64,000 nt of DNA. Source: Pyrus communis (Eukaryota > Streptophyta > Magnoliopsida > Rosales > Rosaceae). The stretch is from contig NC_084804.1 in NCBI RefSeq assembly GCF_963583255.1, forward strand, positions 35,446,453 through 35,510,452, read 5' to 3'. This document shows, piece by piece, positions 22,521 through 34,373 of this stretch; the stretch's first letter is position 1, and each line of letters begins with the position of its first letter. A model generated the notes under the pieces. That model was given only the letters and a program-made list of their open reading frames with translations. It was not told the origin of the DNA and made no database searches. The position numbers and the translations under genes were made by a program.

Positions 22521-24887
22521 TTATTTTGCATAGCCCCAAAAATCCATCTCTCCACGCAACGAGAGGTGCTGGGGGTTAATTTGGTTGACAGAAGAGGGTG
22601 CATTTGCATCCTCATACCTGGCTGCTCCTTTGGACGACGAATCTTGATCATTTCCAAGGTCATGAGAAGTAACCAGGCGGTCGAGCATAGCCCATTCACT
22701 CATCCCCTGGTGATCATGATTATTATCTCTTCCGCCAGCTGCTCCAGCTCCTCCTGCAACCGTATTCAGTTGATGGTTTGGTTCGCACGTGCCAACCTCT
22801 AACACTGGCTCACACGCTTGGTACCGGAGGCCCTCACTGCCACTTTCACAGTCTCTAGGGTTTGTCATGAGCTGCTTGACCATGCCGTGGCTAGGTGAAT
22901 CATCGGAGGGGAGCTGGGATGAGTAGTCGTCGCAGGCGGAAAGGGGCTTGTGGGCGAAGGTCGGGATAAGGGCTTGGGATTGGAAAGGAGAGTAGTGAGG
23001 GGGTGGCTGCAGGTGGGCGTACTGAAGGCTTGGGTTGTTGTTTAGCTCGAATGCTTGGGTTGCTGCATGGAGTTGTTGGCGTAGTAAGTACTGGTTTTCT
23101 CCGTGGCTATGCATGAAGGAGCGAGCTTGCAATTGGCTGTTGCTTGATGTATTTTTGAGCTGCTGATGGTCTGAAGAGTTCATGCTAGAGCTTCCTCCAT
23201 TTGCAACCTTGAATAAATTTTTCTTCTTGAAAACCCTGCAGATCACCCACCCATCTTCCTGCATGTGTTTGCAATATTTATCGTTACCAATTAAAATCTC
23301 CGAATTAAAGAAAGATATATTAGGTAACAAAAATCCTAAACCCTATCTAATTAATTTCCTTATTATATATAATATAACATAAGGTGACGATCGAGATAAC
23401 ATATAGACTGATGAAAATGAAATGGAGATGGAGATAGTAGTGCATACACTAGATAGGTTTCCATGAGGATCATCACTATCTTCCAGGCGGTACTCGTGCA
23501 TAATCCAGTCAGTCTTTTGGCCGTGGGGAGCTCTGCCTCTGTAGAAAACAAGGGTTTTTCTCATGCCAATCTGCTTGAAGGTGTTTCTGATGCATTTGTC
23601 CCGCCCTGTTGCCTTCCAAAACCCAGCCTTTGTAGCCCTATTTGTCCTCGACCCTGTTGGGTACTTCCTGTCTTTGTGGCTGAAAAAATACCACTCGTTT
23701 TGTGGAGTCGACCCAATCCTACATCTCTCTGTGTACTTGCACCAAAAAAAAAAAAAAAAAAAAAAAAAAAATTACAGATTATATAGGATTTAGGGTTTTT
23801 ATTGTGTGTGCATATATTATGTGTGTGTCATTAAGTTAAAAATGCATCAGAAACACCTTCAAGGAAGACCAGCTAATTATTTGTTTACAAGAAATGGTAT
23901 ATTTACGATTTATTTATACCATCATGTGTATTATCTCACTATTAGAGATGAGACTCATCAACATATATGGAATAGAGATAGTACAAATAAATAATGATAT
24001 AAATAAATGGCAAAAATAATATTTTTGTTTACTAATTCCATCAGCTTTTCTAGCGTGTAAATTCCCGCTCATGAGTGTTAAGTTATATGATGCATTTGTT
24101 AATATTCCTTGGTTTATATTCATACATAAATTGTTCAACCAAACCAAGGTGTTCTTTGAATCTAATTGTCAAAGCCTATTAGTCAAGACTCAACCAATAT
24201 TGATATAATTTAGCCTCCCTAACATTACTTTTTTTAAAATAAATTTGCAAATTAAATAATGTGCCACTAATAGAAAATAAACACGCTAGTCAACACTTAA
24301 TAATAATCCAATAATTAATAATCACATCATTCGATTTACAAAATTTGGTTTAAGAATTTGATCTCTCTAGCATACCCTTTTACTTTTAATGGAGTTGCAT
24401 AAATTGAGAAACTTGTTCAAATCTTTTAAACGTTATTTTTTTCCTCCTCTTTGTATCAAATTTTTTTCTACTCCAGCTACAATTATGTTAAAAAAATCTT
24501 GACCGAAACCAATTAAGATCGAGTAAAGACAATCTTAAAGAAAAACATTAACAAAGTTCAAAGTTGAATATATTAATCTCAATTAACTAGAAGCGAAGCT
24601 TATTAGGTGTTTCCGACCAGCTTATTAATTAGAAACGAAGCTCTTGAGCAAATTAACTAGATCGTAATTGAGCTCAAAGTAGAATTAATATAATTACAAA
24701 AACATAAACAAGTTTTCATACCTTGCAAGTCCCAAGGTTCCATCTTATTCAAGTCCACCTCTCTAATGACCTCCATGTCAAACTTCTGAAAGGACACCTT
24801 CTTCTTCAAATAGTAGTGAAGCAACTCTTCGTCCGTGGGGTGGAATCGGAATCCCGGAGGCACACCACCACTCGATGAATTAGCCAT
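22521..24887 (-). CDS. SMB: NAC transcription factor, SOMBRERO-like
   Basis: NAC factors bind DNA as dimers. The SMB/BRN group controls root-cap cell maturation and related wall changes. There are three exons: 24887-24722, 23728-23448 and 23258-22521, with GT/AG borders and matching phases, giving 394 residues without a stop. The NAC domain covers about residues 8-165: [20 protein letters not shown], the PWDLQ/ERCRIG junction, the [14 protein letters not shown] block, [16 protein letters not shown], and [11 protein letters not shown] then [14 protein letters not shown]. The C-terminal half is rich in Ser, Gln and His and ends MDFWGYAK, as I recall SMB ending (MDFWGYSK). I use the ATG at 24887; a TTG one codon earlier is not a start. 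The intron 1 acceptor follows a long T tract. A CT repeat lies about 140 bp upstream of the ATG. Confidence 0.93.
23743..23770 (-). repeat. Long T tract before the SMB exon 2 acceptor
   Basis: A run of about 28 A on the + strand is a T tract on the SMB strand. It stops about 15 bases before the AG at 23730-23729. It acts as an extreme polypyrimidine tract and is likely length-variable between individuals. Confidence 0.9.
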
Positions 24888-25020
24888 CAATCTTCACTTA
24901 TACCAATCTCAAATATGTATATACGATTCAATCTCAATGTAAAATAGATATTTGCACTAAACAATTAAGTTAGCTAGCTCGTGCTATAGAGGTTTAGCCC
25001 TTCTCTCTCTCTCTCTTCCT

Positions 25021-25024
<4 letters not shown>

Positions 25025-25068
<44 letters not shown>
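25025..25068. repeat. CT microsatellite upstream of SMB
   Basis: About 22 CT units (GA on the SMB strand) lie 138 bp upstream of the SMB ATG. GA runs of this kind can bind plant BBR/BPC proteins; whether this one does is inference. Confidence 0.92.
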
Positions 25069-25073
<5 letters not shown>

Positions 25074-25624
25074 GAGTTTGAGCAATGAATCAAATTTTAT
25101 GTGGGGATGTTGTCATGGGGCTTAAATATCATTCTAATTGTCAACGGGGGCTATGATTTATGGGAAATGGTTGACGGCCGGTGACGACGCCAACGGAGAT
25201 GGTTAAAGGTATCGTAAAGCTCAAGTCTACGGAATGAGACGACGAGGATGGCTTTTTCGCTATAATTTACACTTTGTGCGATCTTCTTCACCTGCTTAAC
25301 TTGGAGCGTGGCTACACTCTCGTCCAATCTACTCATCAATAACAGCGCCATGCACCTTTGGAGATTTTACTTTGTATTATTTTTTTGTTGGAACACTTTG
25401 GATACGGTCTCTAACTATCAATATTTTTTGATTGAAACTTTGTCTATTTTTAGATTTTGATCGAAGTCCCTGACATTAATGTAATAATGTAAGTTACTAT
25501 AGTTTTTAAATTAAAAATTAAAAATTGAAATGTGTACTTGTTTATATTAATGAGATTTTAAATAAAACGCATAATTTGTAGGATTAAAAATAATAAAATA
25601 TAAATTATACTCTCTATTATATTG

Positions 25625-25672
25625 TGTGTACACACACACACACACATACACACACACACACACACACACATA
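25625..25672. repeat. CA microsatellite
   Basis: CA units broken once by CATA, in AT-rich spacer between SMB and the 2.2 kb solo LTR. Confidence 0.9.
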
Positions 25673-25781
25673 TAGGTACATTCATCAAATTAACAAAAAA
25701 AAAAAAAAAAAAAATTATTGTATCAAAACATGGTTACATTCTTCAAAAACCACAAGAAAAAAAAAGATATTAGGCTTAATA

Positions 25782-27958
25782 TGACACACCCCGACCGAGA
25801 TCAGGGCGTGCTGGCAATCACACGAAGGTGACGTAGCCATATGCACGTGCGGAAGCTAATAAGATAGTAATATAAAGTACGAATAATTAAAAACTAACTA
25901 GCATACAAGGTACTAATACAAGTGCTAGCGTGTGAGTCACAAATTCAGAGCAAGTCTACAGCAGTCCAAAAGAAAAGATACGACAATAGTACACCCGAAG
26001 GTGACCCTACTATGATGGGTGTCTGTCAGAAATGCCGAAAAAGCCCTCTGGGAAACCACCGAAACTGCTACTCAACTAGAACCTGGAGGGGCGCAAAACA
26101 AAAGTGTGAGTGGGCAAAAACAAATCTTTCGAAAACCATTCGTAAAAATACTTTTTAACCCTTCGCCGTAAAACCTGTATACTTCTCAGAAAATAAACAT
26201 ATAAACGTATGTATAGATATGCTAATCATGCTCAATTATATGTCATGTGCTCAATAATATGCCATGCCGAAATTTCATAATGATATGCAAGTGCTCAGGT
26301 ATAATCATATCAATATCATGTAATCTGGCAGCCGGAGTCACCTAACGTGACCTGTACGGCTGCATCTAGAGCTCAAATCTCAATCTCAATATCTGAACCT
26401 GCCCACGAGTCGGAACCACCTAAAGTGGTCTGTACGACAGGCCTGGGTGTAATACATATATACGCTCTAGTGCTACGATCACGTGAAGGTTGTGCGAATA
26501 ATCGCGGGTCACCTACGAGTCGGAACCACTTAAAGTGGTCTGTACGACAGGACTGTGCACCTAACTTGGATCCAAGCTGAGCGTGTGGTGCGGGAGGTGA
26601 ACATCACGTGAAGGACTGTGCCCTACTCTGGGCGGGAGCACTAACACCGGGGGTGCAGGTTATGAGCTCTCTAACTATCTCAAACCACTGCTGAAACATA
26701 AACGAGAATAACGCTTACCTGGCACTTACCTGTGCGTCCACAACACCCGATATGCATATGTATTCATATGCCACTACTAATGCATGTGATGATGCATAAC
26801 GATAATAATAATGTACATGGCATAAAACAATTAACCCTTTTTAAACAATTTCTGGGAATATAAATGTATATAGGTATATACGGAAAACAAAAAGCCCACT
26901 CACTGGTATGTAGAAGGGTCGTAGCCCCCCTGCCTCGCGTGTGCACGCTCGTCCCCGGGGTACGTGTCACCTATATGCGAAATAGCTATAAAAACATTAA
27001 CTTTAAAACACATAACCTAACTTTCGTAATAACTTCTCATACATTGCTCAATTTGGACAAATGAATATACCAACGTGCTCTATACCAACGTGCTCTATAC
27101 CAACGTGAATATACCAACGTGCTCTACGCTCCTCCACTGCACACGCCCCCACGCGCCGGCCACGCGCAGGCACGTGCCTGGCACGCTGACGGCGTCAACT
27201 GACGCCGTTAGGAATATTCCGTCAGACTTGACGGAACATTCCGTCACCTTCTCCGGCGAACCTCCGGCGAGGCTCCGGCGCCGTCGCCGGCGCCGGAAAA
27301 CTGGAAAAACTTTAAACCTTGATATCTCGGTCATTTCTCGTCCAAATTTCACGATTTTTGCACCAAAATGACACTTAGGACTAGGAGAACATAAATATAC
27401 TACTTTTAAGGGTTGAAAACCACTAGATTTTACCTGTCCAAATCTCCAAAATCCGGCCAACTCCACAACCAACGATCCCGACGTCCAAACTCGTCCAACG
27501 AACTACTCCGATGCTCCTTGAGACCCCACTAAGGCATCTATAAGCTTCAAAAACCCAAAAACATGCTAGATTAATCTTGCATGAATAGTACACAATTCGG
27601 ACCACTTCGAATCGACGTGAAAATGGTAGTTTTCTTACCTGAAAATGGTATGATCGAGTTCCCCTCAACCTCACGAGCTCGACAGTGCCCTCAGATTCCT
27701 CGATCTGCAAGGATTTGGTGCAGTTGTGTGTGTGTCCGTACGTGAATAATGAGAGGGGAAGGGAAATGGGAAGAAAGGGAACTCGGGAGAGAGAGAGACA
27801 GGGAAAGACAGAGGGAGAGGGAGAATGTGTGTGTGTGTGTGTGGCCCAACACATGCCAACACCACACAAAACAACCAAACAACATGACGGAAATGAACTA
27901 GGGGCAAATTCGTAATTTCACACGTACGTTAATATGAATTTTGGGACGGGATGTCACA
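25782..27958. mobile_element. Solo LTR, 2.18 kb, with perfect TAATA duplication
   Basis: The element starts TGACACACCCCGACC and ends GACGGGATGTCACA, giving TG...CA ends. It is flanked by TAATA at 25777-25781 and TAATA at 27959-27963. The GC content is clearly higher than in the flanks. Inside are direct repeats (a GAGTCGGAACCAC then GTGGTCTGTACGACAGG unit near 26410 and 26517; an ATACCAACGTG unit repeated near 27066-27120) and GA/GT runs near the right end. No gag, pol, primer site or polypurine tract is seen. Several 100-150-codon ORFs on both strands carry no domain and come from the GC-rich sequence. Orientation is not settled; LTRs opening TGTGACATCCCG suggest the minus strand. Confidence 0.75.
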
Positions 27959-27963
27959 TAATA

Positions 27964-29358
27964 ACATTAGTAAATTTCTTCAATTAAACTTGACATGGAT
28001 ACATTCTCAAATCAACGAAAAAGAATGTACCCATATAATTTTAAAAATAGATTAAAAAAATTTGAATGGATTTTATATTAAAAAGTTGGGTAAATTTTAT
28101 ATTAAAAAAGGGTACATTTTACATATAACAAATTGGTATATTTAAGAATGGTACATTCAAGATTAAAAAAAAATTGAAAATTATATGAATGGGTACATTT
28201 AAGATTAAAAAATTGAGAATCTTTTTATAAAAAAAAAACTAATGGGTACAAACTTATTCTAATTTATTATTATTATTTTTTTGGAAATGTTTGAATCGAA
28301 AATTAATTAGGAGTTTAATAGAGGTGTGAGTATTAAAACCCTAAATCAATTACTAATTTTTATTTAAAAAAATTATGTAATTAACATGTAAATTCATTAT
28401 CACATTAATGCTAGGGATTTCAATCAAAATTTGTCAACTAATAAGGTCTCAGTCAATAAACATTAGTAATTAGGGACCGGATACTAATTTTTCTTTTTTT
28501 GTTTCATAATACTTAAAAACAAAAAGATTAACTTTCAAGCTACTGGGGTTAAGCCCAATGCTGAACGCGAGTTGCGTGATGGATAATAGACTAAGTAATT
28601 CTTAGTTCGAACTGTCCAAGATAACCTTACTCTTCGGCCTTTTGTTACAATATGCGGCATTTTGGGTCACAACTTCATGTGGTATGTAGAGATCTGGTTA
28701 CCAATTGAAGTTTAAAGGAACATTATTTTCAGAATTAAAACTCTTAGCTTCGGTTCGATGTACGTATATAGGTTCATATGTGGTATATATTTGTTAACTG
28801 TCCTTGATTTGATGTATCAGTTAATCCATTCAACTCATGACATAGCTACATATGTGAAACTGTCTCTATCTTGTTTATAGAGACATAATTAGCATGTCTC
28901 CTTCTATCATTAGAGGCAATACAACTACAATTGGCAACCTGTTTGTTTCATTGGTGTTGCTATTGGTGTTTAGGAACATAAAGAAGGTCTGTCTCTCAAT
29001 AGAGTACTCCACCAAGTCTTTATCAAGCCTTGATTATCTGTACCAAACTTTCCATCAACATTCATCATTCATAATCACCTGCTTCACTTATCAATCAAAC
29101 ATAAGATATGTTAGGAAGACCTATATTGTACGTACTCTTTCTCTAATAGATTTACGACTCGCCAATATAAGTAGGTCTAACTTTTATTAGAGAGGATGCA
29201 ATGTAGTGTCCATACAAGGATTTTCCATCCTGGAAGGGGATATCGTTCCACCCATGCTCATTTCTGTTCCACATACCTACTCCTGTCGATTCATATGATT
29301 TCCTCCATTTTCAAGTAAGCACATACAAAAAGTGTTAAGTAATTAAATCAAGACTTAA
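27964..29358. other. AT-rich spacer, nothing recognised
   Basis: The sequence is AT-rich, with repeated phrases built on GGGTACATTT or AAGATTAAAAA near 28.0-28.25 kb. A 98-codon + strand ORF (28894-29190) has no domain, and the region may be old repeat debris. Confidence 0.35.
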
Positions 29359-29704
29359 GGCTGGTTTGGTATTGCTGTGCTTTGAAAAAAAACTGATTCT
29401 GCTGTGCTGCAAAAATAAGCAGCTGTGAAATAAAGCAGCAAAGTGTTTGGTAAACTTTTTTGTAAAAGTGCTTTTGAAAAAAAAGAAGAAGAGCAATATT
29501 ATAGTGTTTGATAAACTTTTATGTAAAATAGATGTGAAAAAAAACTGGTTTTTCAAAACTGGGTTTTGCAGCTTTGTGTTTTTGGCTTTTTTTCACCAAA
29601 AACTGTGAAAAAAAACTGAAGCTGAATGTTTACCAAACATAAAAAAGCTCCTAACTTTTTTTGATAGCCATTTTTTTCAGAATCATCTCAATACCAAACT
29701 AGGG
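29359..29704. mobile_element. MITE, about 345 bp
   Basis: The left end (GGCTGGTTTGGTATTG) and the right end read on the other strand (CTAGTTTGGTATTGAG) form an imperfect terminal inverted repeat with a shared GTTTGGTATTG core. Both sides are flanked by TTAA-like bases, so the duplication length is uncertain. The interior is rich in A and T runs and has no coding region. PIF/Harbinger or hAT origin cannot be told apart by eye. Confidence 0.55.
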
Positions 29705-30948
29705 TTTAAGCCAACGAGCCCCATCAAATTTGAACTTTGATCCTTAATGATCATATACAATCCACGCGCTTCATTGTGACTTTGGAGTAGCTCTTGTTAA
29801 CTAGTTTTCTAGTTAGTTTAAAGGCACTATATATTTAAAGCAATAAACGATCCCAAGAAAATAAGAAGCAAAATATAACCATGGGATACTTGATTGTTTC
29901 CAAAGCAATGCTTGGAAAACCAGCTACTAAGCCTTCTTGGGATTTTCGCAGTTGATTGGATGGCTGCAATTTTATATGCATTATTGGCAATATTCATATT
30001 AGGTTTAATGGTTTTGGGTTTGGTCTTAAATCTTAATATCAAACAATTGGAGACGCAGTCGCCATAGCTCGAGGCTAGAGATCGATCGCACATGTATGAT
30101 GTATGTAGGGGGATGACCTTCAACTTCAAGGGCTTCAGATTAACAAGTCACTTGATTGAACTGCACTCTTCCTTTCTGTTTTATTGTGATTTGATTTATT
30201 TATTATCCTTTCTGTGCGGGTCTACTCTCTACTTATCATCTTAAGCTGTTTAATCTGAGGATTTCATTTTCTTTGACGTACAATGTTATCAAGCCATGCA
30301 TGAGACCAACCACGAGTGTAGGCTTAGGCTTAGCTAGTTAATTATAGTATGCCACATGCATGACATGAATAATTTGCTCAATGCATAGGGCTCCGTTTCT
30401 CCAAGATTCATCCATTTCATCTACTTTGTCTTTGATCATCATCTACTCTTTGCTCTTGTTGCCTAGGCTATTTTCTAGAGTAATGCAAATCCTTTGATTT
30501 CGAATCAGGTCAATCTCATGCATCACTTACACATCTCCTACACTTCACACCTCGCATGACTTTGTGAATTCAGATATTACGTTGCAGTACGTTTGTCTCC
30601 TGGTTTTGTTTTTTATTTTGTTTTTACATTTGGATTTAGACGCTACATTCTTCTACATTTGGATTTAGACTCTGCCTTGCAATCACCGTTTTTGGTTATG
30701 CATTTAGATTTGGAGTCAGACTTTACAATGCAATGTCTATTTATGGTTCTGGTTTTACATTTGAATCTACAATATTGTGTTTATTTTTGTGGTTCCACTT
30801 TCTTATGGATTGTCTTCAAGTTTTAGAATGGTGCAATTTTTGTGATGGTTCCATACTCTATGACGTCTTCAATGCACTTTCAAATCTTATTCTAATGCGC
30901 CGTTTGAATATGATTCATTAAAACATGCCATCATCAACAATTTGTGTC
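29705..30948. other. Spacer, no confident gene
   Basis: A 100-codon minus-strand ORF (30129-29827) is basic with a hydrophobic end, but I recognise nothing in it. Near 30.6-30.75 kb a phrase around CATTTGGATTTAGA is repeated three times. No other features seen. Confidence 0.3.
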
Positions 30949-30953
30949 TTTTT

Positions 30954-31955
30954 TGTAAACTACATTGGAAGAGGCATGAAACTATCGAAATTACAGAGAA
31001 GAAGAAGAAGATGAAGGTTTAGAAGGAAATCAAAGCTTGTATTTGATAGTTGAACAAATTACATAAAATGAGAGAGAATTTGCAATTTATACTAGCCTAC
31101 AAAGTAACTAACGCTAACCTTCTAACAAACTCTTACTAGACCAATCTCTACCATTCAATCATAAACCAATCTCCACCATACATCTATTAATACTCCTCCT
31201 TTGAGATTGCAGCAAAGTGAGTATGAGATAAACTGTTGAGCACTACAATTTGAGACATCTACTTCTCTTTGCAATCTCCAAAGTGGTCTACCCTGCACTT
31301 GGTTCAGACTCCAATATATGACTCTTCTGCTCTGATACCGTGTTGGATTTTTGGATCGTCGGCCCCGCCCTACTCTAACGACACCAATACTGTCCCCAAC
31401 TTTATCACCTGCCCAATCCGTCAGGTGTGGGGTTTTATCACAAAAGGCCTCGGTGGTATTAGTTAGAGTGAGGTAATCCTATTTAAACCCCTTTTGTTTC
31501 TTTTGCACCCACCGATGTGGGACTCCCCCTCACATGTAACCCCATTTAGTGGTTCACACGTGGAGATCCACACATCGGTAATTGAAACTTAAAAGGTCGG
31601 CTCCAATGCAGTCCAAACTTGTTTTCAATAGAACTCAGTGGCCGACTCTATGTTAAGAGTCCTAGCTTGTTTCCTTCTTGGTGACAAGCTCGTTGGCTTG
31701 CACGGGCTCGAACCTACCATGTTAACTACATTGGAAGAGGCATGAAACTATCGAAATTACAGAGAAGAAGAAGAAGAAGGTTTCGAAGGAAATCAAAGCT
31801 TGTATTTGATAGTTGAACAAATTACAGAAAATGAGAGAGAATTTACAATTTATACTAGCCTACAAAGTAACTAACTCTAATCTTCTAACAAACTCTTACT
31901 AGACCAATCTCCACCATTTAATCATAAACCAATCTCCACCATACATCTATTAATA
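30954..31955 (-). mobile_element. Complete TRIM retrotransposon, 1.0 kb
   Basis: Two direct repeats, 30954-31192 (239 bp) and 31720-31955 (236 bp), differ at only a few sites. A 5-base duplication TTTTT flanks the pair (30949-30953 and 31956-31960). On the minus strand the 5' LTR (31955-31720) ends in AACA, and TGGTAGGTTCGAGCCC follows at once, as a tRNA primer site should. A GGAGGAG polypurine tract at about 31199-31193 precedes the 3' LTR. The interior (527 bp) is non-coding and includes a second primer-site-like GGTATCAGAGC (about 31342-31332). Such small LTR elements depend on proteins of other retrotransposons. LTR termini are TATTAATA...CA, not TG...CA. Confidence 0.85.
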
Positions 31956-32116
31956 TTTTTGTCGAAATAATTTATGCTTGTCCTACATTATGGTTTCAAA
32001 ACCCACAACAACATGCGGGAAGTTTTATAGTATAATACTATATCTATATAATCAAATAATCAACTGCATATATATATATATCCTTAATTTGAGAAATTGG
32101 ATTGACTACCTTTGTG

Positions 32117-32500
32117 TGACCTTTTGTGAAAAAGGCTGTAAGCTTTGGAGGATCAAACATTGACCCAACGGCATGGCAAGACAAGAAGTGCAAAGGAGAA
32201 TCAAAATTTCCAGCACAGGTCCAGTGCTAGTAGGTGTCAATTAGTAGTTTAATTGACATACTATTTATTTAAGGTTTCGATTTGGTCATTTGAAATTGAG
32301 AATGAATTGGATTTGATTAATTTCAGTTTAGAACTGGAGTGAAGGAAATGTGCAAGCCACTAGAAGAGGATGCATTTTGGCCAATACTCTACCACTATGA
32401 TGGCCCCAAGTTCCGTTTACAACTCTCTGTGCCTGAGGCCATTTTATATCACAATTAACTTGTTTTTCTTTACAATTCTATATATGCCAGAATACATACA

Positions 32501-32533
<33 letters not shown>

Positions 32534-32663
32534 GTATTGCTTGTTTTATAGTGAAAGTTGGTTAATAATTTTGGGTTGGTTTGCTTCTGAAACTTATGGT
32601 TTGGAATATTGACTTTTGCAGGCACTTGCATCGTTAGACTTGGTTAAGGAAGAGAACTTCTAA
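32117..32663 (+). pseudogene. DCD-domain protein gene, 5'-truncated remnant
   Basis: DCD (development and cell death) domain proteins are plant stress and cell-death factors such as the N-rich proteins. Three short exons spell the end of a DCD domain. They are about 32120-32218 (SFGGSNIDPTAWQDKKC, then FPAQ), 32327-32437 (EMCKPLEEDAFWPILYHYDG, then PKFRLQLSVPE) and 32622-32663 (ALASLDLVKEENF, stop). The first junction has normal GT and AG. The second donor reads GCCATT instead of GT, so it is damaged or unusual. The first two-thirds of the domain are missing: an in-frame stop lies at 32117-32119, and no matching exons occur upstream across the adjacent TRIM. A CATA repeat (about 32493-32529) sits in the second intron. 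It is probably a dead fragment. Confidence 0.75.
32493..32529. repeat. ATAC tetranucleotide microsatellite
   Basis: About nine ATAC/CATA units inside the last intron of the DCD remnant. Confidence 0.9.
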
Positions 32664-32775
32664 CTCCGCTGCGATCCATCAATCAAATTCAAAAGGATTC
32701 ATGTGTATATATGTATGTTTAAGAATTGGGGATCGAGATAAGATGCATGTGACATGCATGGTTTTATGTTTGAAG

Positions 32776-34361
32776 GATTGTTCATGCCCAACATCGTTAT
32801 CTTGCGCAAGAAGGCAATCGATGGACTCGTCGGCCGCCGAAATGTACAGTTTGAGAGGTCTACCACGTCGAGGCGGTACTAGGACTTGTGGCATTGTAAG
32901 GGAAACCTTGATTTAAGTGAAAGCTGCCTGATGTTCTTCTCGCCACTCAAACCTGTCTGAGTCCTTAAGTTTCAAGAGCGTAGAAAACGCTTTTAGTTTC
33001 CCTGCCGAATTAGCTATAAATCGGCGGAGAAAATTTATCTTCCCGAGTATGACTGAAGTTACTTCTTGGTCATCGGAGCTGGGGCGTTGATGATTGCACA
33101 AGCTTTATTTTTGTCTACTTTAATGCCTCGATGGTGCACAAGAAAACCCAAGAAGTTACCAGCTGAGACACCGATGGCGCACTTGGCCGGGTTCATTTTG
33201 AGATTATGCTGGCGCATACGAAGGAATGCTTGCCGAAGATCATCTAAATGTGTTTGGCGACTCTTTGATTTCACTACGACATCGTCTATGTATACTTCTA
33301 TGACTGTACTGATCAAATCATGAAATATGGTATTCATAGCTTGTTGGTATGTGGCACCGGCGTTCTTAAGGCCGAATGGCATGACGACCCATTCGTATGT
33401 GCCGAGTGCCCCTGGGCAATAGAAGGCGGTTTTGTGAATGTCAGCTTCAGTGATAAAGATCTGGTTGTAGCCGGCATGGCCGTCCATGAAGGACAATATT
33501 TCATGATTGTCTGCGGCATCAATTAACAAATTCGAGATCGACATCGGGTATTCATCCTTGGGAGTTGCCAGATTCAAATTACAAAAATCGATGCCGATGC
33601 ATAGGGCTCCATTTTTCTTTAGTACCAGGACGATATTGGCCAACCAATCGACGTATCGAGCGGTCTGAATAAACCCGGCTTTTAAAAGTCTAACTAATTC
33701 ATCTTTTATGCCAAGCTGTACTTCGGTCGAGAATCGGCGGAGGGGTTGTCAAAAAGGCTTACAACCATCTTTGATGCGTAACTCATGTTTGATGAGGTTT
33801 TGATCAAGGTCTGGCATCTCATGATAATTCCACACGAAACAATCTTTAAACTCGTTGAGTAATTTACTAAGTTTAACTTTCATGGGGTGAGGCAACAACG
33901 CACTGATGAACAGCGGCCGAGGCTCATTGACTGTGCCAACATTTATCTCTTTTAATGGGTCTTTGACTTGGGGCCCACTGTTTTCGAGTTCGGCTAGTGC
34001 AGCCTGAACTTTGTCTAACGATAAAACTGGGCTGTTATCTCCCTCGGCAAAAAAATTGATTAAGTTTATGCCCAAGTGTGGTTGCTTGGAAATAACATAC
34101 CAATGAGCCAGCAGACGTTCCCTTTCTTGTTTGGCAGCGTCAGTCATCGGTGTTGGTGATTAGGTCTGCCAAGTCGAGTCTCGCTGGATCCTGATGTACA
34201 GTCTCGGCGCCTACCTCGATGGCTTTCGGGATTGAGATCCGAGTCGGCTGTTCGTCCTCATTAAAACCCTGTAGGGTAATGTAGCCGACGCGATCATCAT
34301 AATAACGGGCATGAATCATGTTGGTCTTGAACGGCTGATTATTGGCTGGATGGACTACCAC
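32776..34361 (-). pseudogene. Gypsy reverse transcriptase remnant
   Basis: The frame 33643-33059 has the RT palm blocks: PMSISNLLIDAA, FMDGHAGYNQI, the MPFGLKNAGATYQQAMN block and YIDDVVVKS with the catalytic DD pair, then GFLVHHRGIKV. Upstream frames (34147-33749, 34361-34140) carry the KQERERLLAHWYV and EINVGTVNEPRPLFIS blocks of the linker before RT. The start of RNase H (KLYISAADESIDCLLAQDN) appears near 32830-32776 and then breaks off. Stops and shifts between the blocks make it non-functional. Confidence 0.85.
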
Positions 34362-34373
34362 CGTTTTACCGTC

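Larger units (their letters stand above)
24888..25776. other. SMB promoter side and AT-rich spacer
   Basis: This contains the SMB leader region with a pure CT microsatellite at 25025-25068 (about 22 units). It then has AT-rich spacer with a CA repeat at about 25625-25672 and an A run at about 25697-25713. No coding region is supported. Confidence 0.5.

Noticed and set aside
27095..27878. Several overlapping ORFs of 90-150 codons on both strands
   Set aside because: They lie in the GC-rich end of the solo LTR and its GA/GT runs. Both strands are open at once and no domain is visible.
28894..29190. 98-codon + strand ORF
   Set aside because: No domain and irregular composition; probably chance or old repeat.
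29827..30129. 100-codon minus-strand ORF with a hydrophobic end
   Set aside because: No recognised motif, no splice context and AT-rich surroundings; not enough to call a gene.
32701..33526. + strand ORFs over 32.7-33.5 kb
   Set aside because: They are complements of the gypsy reverse transcriptase frame.
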